From contig JAJYYD010000107.1 in the NCBI GenBank assembly GCA_021801305.1, positions 1-6,120 of the forward strand: 6,120 nucleotides of DNA. The letters are read 5' to 3'. Below the pieces are notes generated by a model, which worked only from the letters and a program-made list of their open reading frames with translations, was not told the origin of the DNA and did not search any database. The DNA is from Thermoplasmata archaeon. Lineage in GTDB: Archaea; Thermoplasmatota; Thermoplasmata; Thermoplasmatales; Thermoplasmataceae. A program made the translations under genes and the position numbers. Below are positions 1-5,394 of the stretch, in pieces (the stretch's first letter is position 1; the number at the start of each line of letters is the position of its first letter).

Positions 1-751
1 TCAGGTATCTTTCAATATCTTCCTCGTCAAAAACTCCTTTCTCAGCCAGTGCAGAAACCGCTCTTTTGACAAAGAAGCCGCTCTCTGAAACACTTTTCTC
101 TCCCTTTCCCATTATGTTTCTTACAACATTTATCATGTCTGCAAATCTGAGTTTTTCTGTACTGCAGAGATCTATTGCGCCCATGGTTCCTTCTGAAGCC
201 TCAATGACTTTTATGGCATCAAGTATATGAACAGGAGCTAGGTTTCCGCCATCGGGAAGATTTGGAAGGTTCTGGGAGGCAAGATCAACAAGCTTTTGTG
301 TAAAGGGGTCCCCCTCACCATAAACGGGTGACATTCTGACATTAAGGTGATTCTTGATTGTTGCAGCATTATCCTCTTCAATGCCCTTTATCCTGTAAAG
401 TTCCAGTTTTCCATAATGTACGTTTATGAATGAAAGGTTGATGATTCTCTGGTTTGTGTCATATTTTTTAACTGCTGCTACAACATTCTTCATTCCGTTG
501 ACGTGTGCATCAAAAAGTTTTTCCCTTTCCCCTTTCCAGATTCCAGCAGCGTAATAAATAGTGTCAAAATCCTTGACTGCAGACATCACCTTTTCTGCGT
601 CCAGTATATCCCCCTCAATCCAGTTGATATTCCTTGCCTTAAGTTCAGGCACTTCGTGCCTTGAATAATAGGTTACAGAATCAGCATTTATGTTCAGGGC
701 TATGTTCTTGCCCATATAGCCTGAACCCAACACTATCGCTTTCACAGACAT
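1..751 (-). CDS. NAD(P)-binding extended-SDR (epimerase/dehydratase-like) protein, partial at left edge
   Basis: The minus strand is open from an ATG at 751 to the window edge (250 codons, no stop), so the C-terminus is missing. The N-terminus has a Rossmann dinucleotide-binding motif, G9-S-G11-Y-M-G14, then E46-G-D48-I-L-D51 and an AAG triplet (68-70), in the order expected of extended or atypical short-chain dehydrogenases (COG0451-like). Later segments RMSPVYGEGD (139-148) and HILDAI (175-180) match the usual substrate-side R-x-S-x-V-Y-G-x-G-D and H-x-x-D-x-x motifs. The catalytic YxxxK is not clean: the segment reads L-Y119-R-I-K122, one residue too short, so it may bind a nucleotide without standard oxidoreductase chemistry. 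No membrane segment is visible. It is transcribed divergently from the thiolase-fold operon across 87 bases. Substrate unknown. The family call is firm; the function is not. Confidence 0.88.
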   Translation of the reverse strand, partial: MSVKAIVLGSGYMGKNIALNINADSVTYYSRHEVPELKARNINWIEGDILDAEKVMSAVKDFDTIYYAAGIWKGEREKLFDAHVNGMKNVVAAVKKYDTNQRIINLSFINVHYGKLELYRIKGIEEDNAATIKNHLNVRMSPVYGEGDPFTQKLVDLASQNLPNLPDGGNLAPVHILDAIKVIEASEGTMGAIDLCSTEKLRFADMINVVRNIMGKGEKSVSESGFFVKRAVSALAEKGVFDEEDIERYL

Positions 752-767
752 TAAGCGTTATTTTCGA

Positions 768-777
768 TATTAAATTT
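768..777 (-). promoter_or_regulatory. TATA-like box A for the SDR gene
   Basis: Read on the minus strand this is AAATTTAATA, centred about 22-23 bases upstream of the ATG at 751. No purine-rich Shine-Dalgarno site lies between it and the start. That spacing fits archaeal TBP-dependent initiation at or next to the start codon, i.e. a leaderless mRNA. The assignment rests on position and composition only. Confidence 0.5.
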
Positions 778-808
778 CGTATATGACACTCATTCCCACG
801 GTTCTGCG

Positions 809-820
809 AAATTTATTAAT
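809..820 (+). promoter_or_regulatory. TATA-like box A for the thiolase-fold/DUF35 operon
   Basis: The sequence AAATTTATTAAT is centred about 24-25 bases before the ATG at 839, the distance expected from an archaeal box A to the transcription start, so the message would be leaderless. It sits back to back with the box of the divergent SDR gene, the two being about 40 bases apart. The spacing favours ATG 839 over the in-frame ATG at 848. Confidence 0.55.
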
Positions 821-838
821 TCTTCAGGCTATTATAGT

Positions 839-2110
839 ATGATTTACATGAAACACAAGGGCAAAGATGTCTACATGGTTTCCGGAGGAGTGACCAAGTT
901 CGCCAAGGCCACCCCGGATATGGATTTTAGGCTGCGTGTGAAAAAAGCATTCGACTATTCACTGAATGATGCAAACCTCACACTGCATGACATAGACGGA
1001 TCAGTTGCATCCTATTTTGCTGATCATTTCCAGAGACAGCTGATGTCTGGCATTATGGCTCAGGACTATCTGGGACTTACTCCAAAACCCAGTAAAAGGG
1101 TGGAAGGGGGAGGCGCAACAGGCGGTCTTGCATTCCAGACAGGATTTGAGGAAGTTGCATCGGGCAGGATGGACGTATGCGCAGTCTATGGCTTCGAGAC
1201 CATGTCTCATGTTAATACCTGGAAGGGAAACGAGTTCATTGCCCTTGCCAGCGATACAAACTTTGACTATCCGGTAGGGGGATTCTACACAGGTTATTAC
1301 GCAATGATGGCCAACAGGCATATGCATGAATTTGGCACAACTGTTGAGCAACTTGCAAAAGTTTCTGTAAAGAACCATGGTAATGCCCTGCACAACCCTT
1401 ATTCACAGAGCCCAATGAAAATAACCGTTGAGGATGTCAGGAATTCACCTATGGTGGCCACTCCTTTGACCAGGCTGGATGTCTGTACCATGTCAGATGG
1501 GGCTGCAGTTGCAATTCTGGCTTCCGAAGAGAAGGCCTTTGAGATTTCCGATCACCCGGTAAAAGTTGCGTCCATAGGTACAGGAACGGACACAATGAGG
1601 CTTTCTGACAGGCCATTCGGCAAAGTTCCTCTTCTTGCAAATGAAAAGGAATCAGACTACAGGAACCTGAAATATCCGGGTATACATTCATTCAGGGCAG
1701 GAAGAACAGCGGCAAAAGAGGCATATGAGGGGGCCGGAATAACTGATCCCCTGGAAGAGATTGACCTGGTTGAATTGCACGATGCCTACACTTCGTCCGA
1801 AATCCAGACCTATGAAGATCTGGGCCTGTGTAAATATGGAGAAGGCGGTAACTTCATAGATGAAGGAAAATCCAGTCTTCACGGAAAAGTACCTGTGAAT
1901 CCTTCAGGCGGTCTTCTCGCATCGGGCCATCCAGTGGGGGCAACTGGCATTATGCAGGCAGTTTTCATGTTCTGGCAGCTGCAGCATTCCGTGAAGAAAC
2001 ACTTCCATGATGAGGCGTTGCAGATTAAGAACGCTAAACGTGGATTGATTCACAGCCATGCGGGCACCGGAACATATGTTACAGTTTCTATAATGGAGGC
2101 GGTAAAATGA
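839..2110 (+). CDS. Thiolase-superfamily (SCP2-thiolase-like) protein lacking catalytic cysteines; possible aldolase
   Basis: The 423-residue protein has the length and motif order of SCP2-type/archaeal thiolases: an N-terminal VSGGVTKF strand (14-21), the nucleophile loop V88-E-G-G-G-A-T-G-G96, LDVCTMSDGAA (213-223), H314-D-A-Y317, GGLLASGHPVGATG (357-370) and a C-terminal IHSHAGTG loop (404-411). In thiolases the loop reads V-E-x-x-C-A-S-G; here the cysteine position is Gly92. The C-terminal catalytic cysteine is also absent, and the only cysteines (114, 216, 331) are elsewhere. HDAY replaces the usual HDxF. Loss of the nucleophile argues against ordinary acyl transfer. Cysteine-less relatives such as Ltp2, which act with DUF35 partners, are retro-aldolases on CoA thioesters, and that is the alternative I favour. 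The product is cytosolic, with no signal peptide. The next gene, DUF35, overlaps by 4 bases and is probably its partner subunit. Automatic annotation would probably say acetyl-CoA acetyltransferase. Confidence 0.9.
   Translation: MIYMKHKGKDVYMVSGGVTKFAKATPDMDFRLRVKKAFDYSLNDANLTLHDIDGSVASYFADHFQRQLMSGIMAQDYLGLTPKPSKRVEGGGATGGLAFQTGFEEVASGRMDVCAVYGFETMSHVNTWKGNEFIALASDTNFDYPVGGFYTGYYAMMANRHMHEFGTTVEQLAKVSVKNHGNALHNPYSQSPMKITVEDVRNSPMVATPLTRLDVCTMSDGAAVAILASEEKAFEISDHPVKVASIGTGTDTMRLSDRPFGKVPLLANEKESDYRNLKYPGIHSFRAGRTAAKEAYEGAGITDPLEEIDLVELHDAYTSSEIQTYEDLGLCKYGEGGNFIDEGKSSLHGKVPVNPSGGLLASGHPVGATGIMQAVFMFWQLQHSVKKHFHDEALQIKNAKRGLIHSHAGTGTYVTVSIMEAVK
2095..2099 (+). promoter_or_regulatory. Shine-Dalgarno site (GGAGG) for the DUF35 gene
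   Basis: GGAGG lies inside the last codons of the thiolase-fold gene, 7 bases before the overlapping ATG at 2107. It fixes the DUF35 start and indicates re-initiation or coupled translation within a dicistronic message. The first genes of the window show no such site, which fits leaderless first genes and Shine-Dalgarno-led internal genes. Confidence 0.7.
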
Positions 2111-2607
2111 CGCTCAATCCAAACGCTAAAATGGAAGAGACCCAGAAGGGTACTGAAGTATACAACGTGGACCCGCTCATAGTGAAATCACATTATGAGA
2201 TCGATTATATCCACAGCTATGCACAGGATTCAGAATTTTTCAGGGCACTGGGAAAGAAGAAAATAATGGGCAGCAAATGCAAGAACAAGGATTGCGGGTA
2301 TGTTTATGCCACACCAAGAGGACACTGCATGATGTGTGGTTCTGAAACCGAGTGGCATGAGCTTCCCAATCACGGAAAGATACATGCATTCACGACCTGT
2401 TACTTTGGCAGTGAAGAGTTCCTTCCCGAGACTCCTTTCCATCTTGTTATGGTTGAATTTGAAGGTGTCAATTCCCTTTTCATGGCACGTCTGATAGGGG
2501 CAGATGAGGAAGATCTTCACATCGGAATGCCAATAAGGGCAAAATTCAGGAGAAATCTCAGGTTCAGCCCGACAGATGTCTATTTCGTGCCGGATGTTCC
2601 AAAATAA
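2107..2607 (+). CDS. DUF35 zinc-ribbon/OB-fold protein, partner of the thiolase-fold protein
   Basis: This 166-residue protein has the DUF35 layout: an N-terminal helical segment containing EFFRALGKKK (43-52), a rubredoxin-like zinc ribbon with C58, C63, C74 and C77 around a PRGHC element, and an OB-fold domain (about 85-160) beginning at HGKIHAFTT and ending in FRRNLRFSPTDVYFVPD. The first cysteine pair is spaced C-x4-C instead of the common C-x2-C. DUF35 proteins are non-catalytic subunits of thiolase-superfamily enzymes. In archaeal HMG-CoA synthase/thiolase complexes the DUF35 protein bridges the enzymes and contributes to CoA binding, and in Ltp2-type aldolases it flanks the dimer. The 4-base ATGA overlap with the upstream gene and the GGAGG site 7 bases before the ATG imply coupled, near-stoichiometric synthesis. 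About 40 residues precede the conserved helix, somewhat long for the family. No HMG-CoA synthase gene is present here. Confidence 0.92.
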   Translation: MTLNPNAKMEETQKGTEVYNVDPLIVKSHYEIDYIHSYAQDSEFFRALGKKKIMGSKCKNKDCGYVYATPRGHCMMCGSETEWHELPNHGKIHAFTTCYFGSEEFLPETPFHLVMVEFEGVNSLFMARLIGADEEDLHIGMPIRAKFRRNLRFSPTDVYFVPDVPK

Positions 2608-2630
2608 ATGGTGTCAAAGGCAAAATTAAC

Positions 2631-2657
2631 TTTATTTTTTTAATTTTTATTTTTTAT
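2631..2657 (+). terminator. T-rich archaeal-type terminator after the thiolase-fold/DUF35 operon
   Basis: Starting 24 bases after the DUF35 stop, the plus strand has consecutive T runs of 7, 5 and 6 bases broken only by single or double A. Oligo-T tracts without a strong hairpin are the usual intrinsic terminators of archaea. The last T6 (2650-2655) faces an A6 (2663-2668) that could form a weak stem. The end of the tract also resembles a TATA box (TTTTTATAAG, 2651-2660), so a second promoter cannot be excluded, but it is about 100 bases from the next start. Confidence 0.6.
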
Positions 2658-2720
2658 AAGACAAAAAAGACCTGTTCCTGATTTATTCGATCAAGGGTCC
2701 ACTTCATTTCTTTGCACAAA

Positions 2721-2731
2721 GCATTATTTAT
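2721..2731 (+). promoter_or_regulatory. TATA-like box A for the M19 peptidase gene
   Basis: GCATTATTTAT is centred about 29-30 bases before the ATG at 2756 and only about 18 before the in-frame TTG at 2744. The spacing favours the ATG as a leaderless start. No Shine-Dalgarno sequence precedes either codon. Confidence 0.5.
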
Positions 2732-2755
2732 GGATTACGATATTTGTTTCCTGCC

Positions 2756-3709
2756 ATGAATCTCATAGACCTCCATCAGGACCTGGCTTTTTCATCCATG
2801 AAAAGTGATGTTATCAACGGACCGGGACAGTCCAGCATAAAGGAACTGAAAAAATTTGACTCCTGTACCGTTTTCTCGGTTGTTTTTCCGCATATAAACA
2901 CATGGAATGAATTTGCAGAAATCCTTACCGAAAAATACCGGATGCTGTCACAGTCAACATCTCCAATGATGCAACTCCTCATAGAGCAGGTCAAGTTCTA
3001 TTACTATGTATCAAGATCAGAGAACGTTCCCCTTATAAGTAAAGGTTCTGACCTTTCCCTCAAGGGCCTAAAAATGCTTATTGCTCTTGAAGGTACGGAT
3101 GTTCTGACAGATCCTTTTGACGTATTTCTCCTCAAGAGGCTTGGGTTCAGGTCAATAGGACTCACATGGAACTACGACACAAAATTTGCAGCATCGTGCA
3201 TGTCCGAGAAGGATTACGGTCTCACCGGAGCAGGAAAAGAACTGGTAAAACTGTGCAACAGCAATGGAATGGTTGTTGATCTGGGGCATTCCAGCAGGAA
3301 TACAATACTTGACACATGTGAAATATCAAGTTCTCCCGTTGTATTTTCCCATGGAAATGCAAAGGGCGCCTTCGATCATATCAGGAACATAGACGACAGG
3401 TGCATAGAGGCAGTTACAGGAACCGGCGGCATAATAGGAATAACTGCAATACCTCCCACACTCGGCGCTGATCCTGGTATAGAAGACATGGTGAAGCACA
3501 TGGAATATGTGGGTGACAGGTTCGGATGGGATCATGTTGCACTGGGTTCTGATTTTCTCGGAATATCAACAACGCCTAAAGGCTTTGAAAGCGTAGATAA
3601 GATAAGAGATCTTGCCAGCCTTCTTGGAAAGCATTCAGACCAGGTCCTGTGGAAAAATGCACAGACAGTTCTGGAAAAGATACTGGATAAACAGGTCTCT
3701 GGTTCCTGA
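2756..3709 (+). CDS. Peptidase family M19 (membrane dipeptidase-type) zinc dipeptidase
   Basis: The 317-residue product is a TIM-barrel metallohydrolase of the renal/membrane dipeptidase family, which cleaves dipeptides, including some with D-residues, at a binuclear zinc site. All expected metal ligands are present in order: H7-x-D9 (DLHQD), bridging E112 (ALEGTDV), H178 (VDLGHSS), H199 (FSHGNAKGAF) with the following HIRNIDD, and D266 (ALGSDFLG). Length is slightly below the usual 320-370. There is no signal peptide or lipid anchor, so the enzyme should be cytosolic, for peptide turnover or detoxification. I start it at ATG 2756 and not the TTG at 2744 (four residues longer): the ATG abuts the conserved N-terminal strand and lies at the right distance from a TATA-like box. 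It has its own promoter and a terminator tract before it, and no functional tie to its neighbours is evident. The physiological substrate is not predictable. Confidence 0.93.
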   Translation: MNLIDLHQDLAFSSMKSDVINGPGQSSIKELKKFDSCTVFSVVFPHINTWNEFAEILTEKYRMLSQSTSPMMQLLIEQVKFYYYVSRSENVPLISKGSDLSLKGLKMLIALEGTDVLTDPFDVFLLKRLGFRSIGLTWNYDTKFAASCMSEKDYGLTGAGKELVKLCNSNGMVVDLGHSSRNTILDTCEISSSPVVFSHGNAKGAFDHIRNIDDRCIEAVTGTGGIIGITAIPPTLGADPGIEDMVKHMEYVGDRFGWDHVALGSDFLGISTTPKGFESVDKIRDLASLLGKHSDQVLWKNAQTVLEKILDKQVSGS

Positions 3710-3734
3710 TAATCATGCTTGATAACTTGATTAT
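3709..3734. repeat. Short inverted repeat at the end of the M19 gene
   Basis: ATAATCA (3709-3715) and TGATTAT (3728-3734) are perfect 7-base inverted arms separated by 12 bases, starting on the last base of the M19 stop codon. The stem is almost all A-T and not followed by a T run, so it is a poor terminator. TAATCAT from the left arm recurs at 3821-3827, close to the aldehyde dehydrogenase promoter. It may be a regulator-binding element or chance in AT-rich DNA. Confidence 0.25.
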
Positions 3735-3830
3735 ATGCAATAAAGCAGATCATGGCTCAAGGCAACCACTGGGTTTGATTTCTGGCAGGCAGAGATAGAC
3801 AAACCTGCAGAAACTATAAGTAATCATCAC

Positions 3831-3840
3831 TTTTACTTAA
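3831..3840 (+). promoter_or_regulatory. TATA-like box A for the aldehyde dehydrogenase gene
   Basis: TTTTACTTAA is centred about 25-26 bases before the ATG at 3861, and about 17 before the in-frame GTG at 3852. A second AT-rich element, ACTATAAGTAA (3813-3823), lies further up and would suit a start slightly downstream of 3840. No Shine-Dalgarno site is visible. Spacing supports a leaderless message beginning near 3861. Confidence 0.45.
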
Positions 3841-3860
3841 ACCATCGGTCTGTGATTCAA

Positions 3861-5363
3861 ATGTCGGTAGATTTAATGAGGAATTTTGTAAACGGGGAAT
3901 TTGTTGATGAAGGCAGGAAAGTTACCATTACCAGCCCGGTTGACGGAAAACCGGTAAGTGAGGTGATTCTTGCCGATAAAAAATCCACAATGGAAGCAAT
4001 AGACTCTGCATACGAAGCATATTACAGGTCCTGGGCTGAAACTACTGTCAGGGAAAGGCAGGCACTTCTTTCCAAACTGGCCCGGTTAGTTCAGGAGAAG
4101 AGCAATGAATATGCCCTCATGGAATCGATAAACACAGGAAAAACACTCCGGCAGAGCATGCTCATGGACATACCACTCGGCATATCACACATAGAATATT
4201 TTGCCGGTACAGATGAATTCAAGTTTTCCAGGGAGATAACCCATCCGGAATATCCTGACACAAGAGGAATTGTGCAGAATGCCCCGATGGGTGTTGTGGG
4301 TGCTATAGCCCCCTGGAATGTACCATTTCTCATGGCAGTCTGGAAAATTGCACCGGCTGTGCTTGCCGGGAATACCATTGTGCTAAAGCCCTCACATCAC
4401 ACACCTATGACTGCATTAAACCTTGCAAAAGATATCAGGGATACGGGATTTCCTCCGGGGGTTATCAACATAGTTGCTGGAACAGGCAGTGAAGTGGGAA
4501 ACACAATCTGCACCGACGACAGGGTTTCGATGGTCAGCTTCACCGGGTCTACTGCAACTGGAAAAAAGGTCATGTCAATGGCCTCGGAGAGCCTTAAGAA
4601 GGTCACACTGGAACTGGGGGGCAAGTCACCCAACATCGTTCTGCCCGATGCTGACCTGGACCATGCGGCAAAAGGAATACTTTTCGGGATATTTCTTAAT
4701 TCCGGGCAGTTATGTGAATCAGGAAGCAGGCTGATTGTCCACTCATCTGTAAGAGAGAAGCTTATTGGAAGGATGACGGAACATCTCAAAAACATGAAGG
4801 CCGGAAACCCAATGGACATGGAGACCGAGATAAGTGCCATAACAACCGGTGATCAGCTGAAAAAGATTGGCAGCCTGGTAAGGGAAGGGGAAAGCCAGGG
4901 TGCAAGGATACTCTACCAGAGGGAACTAGGTGAAAGTGTTCCTGAAGGCGGATTTTATTTCCCGCCTACAATACTGGACAATGTCACTGATGCAATGACC
5001 GTGGCAAAGGAGGAAATATTCGGTCCGGTGCTTGCAGTTTCAGAATTCAAAAGTGCCGATGAAGCAGTCAGGATTGCCAATTCCAGTAAATACGGGCTTG
5101 CTTCTGGGGTATGGACCAGGGACATGAAAGCCGCATTTGACATCGGATCCAGAATTGAAGCCGGGACAGTGTGGATAAATGAGTACCATATGCTTTCTGC
5201 TGCTGCACCAAGAGGAGGATTCAAGAAAAGTGGCACCGGACGTGAACTTGGACTTGAGGGAATCCTTGAATACACCCAGACACGCCATCTCTTCATCAAC
5301 GAGAAGGAAAGTGACTTTGACCGTGTTGCCTACGGCCTCATAATATCTGACCAGGACCAGTAA
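3861..5363 (+). CDS. NAD(P)-dependent aldehyde dehydrogenase
   Basis: The 500-residue protein belongs to the classical aldehyde dehydrogenase superfamily, which oxidises aldehydes to acids through a cysteine thiohemiacetal. Counting from ATG 3861, the visible residues are oxyanion-hole N153 (APWNVP), cofactor-contacting K176 (LKPS), the FTGSTATGK turn (227-235), general base E252 (ELGGKSPN), nucleophile C285 (NSGQLCESGSR), E385 (EEIFGPV, contacts the nicotinamide ribose) and the C-terminal GGFKKSGTGRELG signature. The catalytic machinery is complete and length is normal. The residues after the nucleophile are Glu-Ser where many relatives have C/T/S then Ala. I prefer ATG 3861 over the GTG at 3852 because of the TATA-like box spacing; ATG 3876 is also possible. 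The closest style is betaine-aldehyde/benzaldehyde-type enzymes, but substrate and cofactor preference cannot be read from sequence. It converges on a ThDP decarboxylase-like gene whose product could be an aldehyde. Confidence 0.95.
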   Translation: MSVDLMRNFVNGEFVDEGRKVTITSPVDGKPVSEVILADKKSTMEAIDSAYEAYYRSWAETTVRERQALLSKLARLVQEKSNEYALMESINTGKTLRQSMLMDIPLGISHIEYFAGTDEFKFSREITHPEYPDTRGIVQNAPMGVVGAIAPWNVPFLMAVWKIAPAVLAGNTIVLKPSHHTPMTALNLAKDIRDTGFPPGVINIVAGTGSEVGNTICTDDRVSMVSFTGSTATGKKVMSMASESLKKVTLELGGKSPNIVLPDADLDHAAKGILFGIFLNSGQLCESGSRLIVHSSVREKLIGRMTEHLKNMKAGNPMDMETEISAITTGDQLKKIGSLVREGESQGARILYQRELGESVPEGGFYFPPTILDNVTDAMTVAKEEIFGPVLAVSEFKSADEAVRIANSSKYGLASGVWTRDMKAAFDIGSRIEAGTVWINEYHMLSAAAPRGGFKKSGTGRELGLEGILEYTQTRHLFINEKESDFDRVAYGLIISDQDQ

Positions 5364-5394
5364 AGCCAAGAGGGAATCCGGGACATCTGAGTTC

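Noticed and set aside
1..3. TCA at the left edge as the stop codon (TGA) of the SDR gene
   Set aside because: The gene frame from ATG 751 uses triplets ending at position 2, so this TGA is out of frame and the gene continues beyond the window.
1001..1393. 130-codon minus-strand open frame inside the thiolase-fold gene
   Set aside because: It is cysteine- and histidine-rich with no recognisable fold and lies opposite conserved thiolase segments, as expected of an antisense shadow.
839..2607. Assignment to the mevalonate-pathway thiolase/DUF35/HMG-CoA synthase complex
   Set aside because: No HMG-CoA synthase gene is adjacent, and the thiolase-fold protein lacks the catalytic cysteine needed for acetoacetyl-CoA formation.
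2608..2643. 11-codon open frame beginning with ATG 2608 right after the DUF35 stop
   Set aside because: It is very short and runs into the T-rich terminator tract, with no Shine-Dalgarno site.
2744..2755. TTG at 2744 as the start of the M19 peptidase
   Set aside because: It adds only four residues before the conserved N-terminal strand and is too close to the TATA-like box at 2721-2731; the ATG at 2756 fits better.
4397..4840. 147-codon minus-strand open frame inside the aldehyde dehydrogenase gene
   Set aside because: It lies wholly opposite strongly conserved aldehyde dehydrogenase motifs, has no promoter or Shine-Dalgarno site, and its product shows no recognisable domain. It is a shadow of the real gene.
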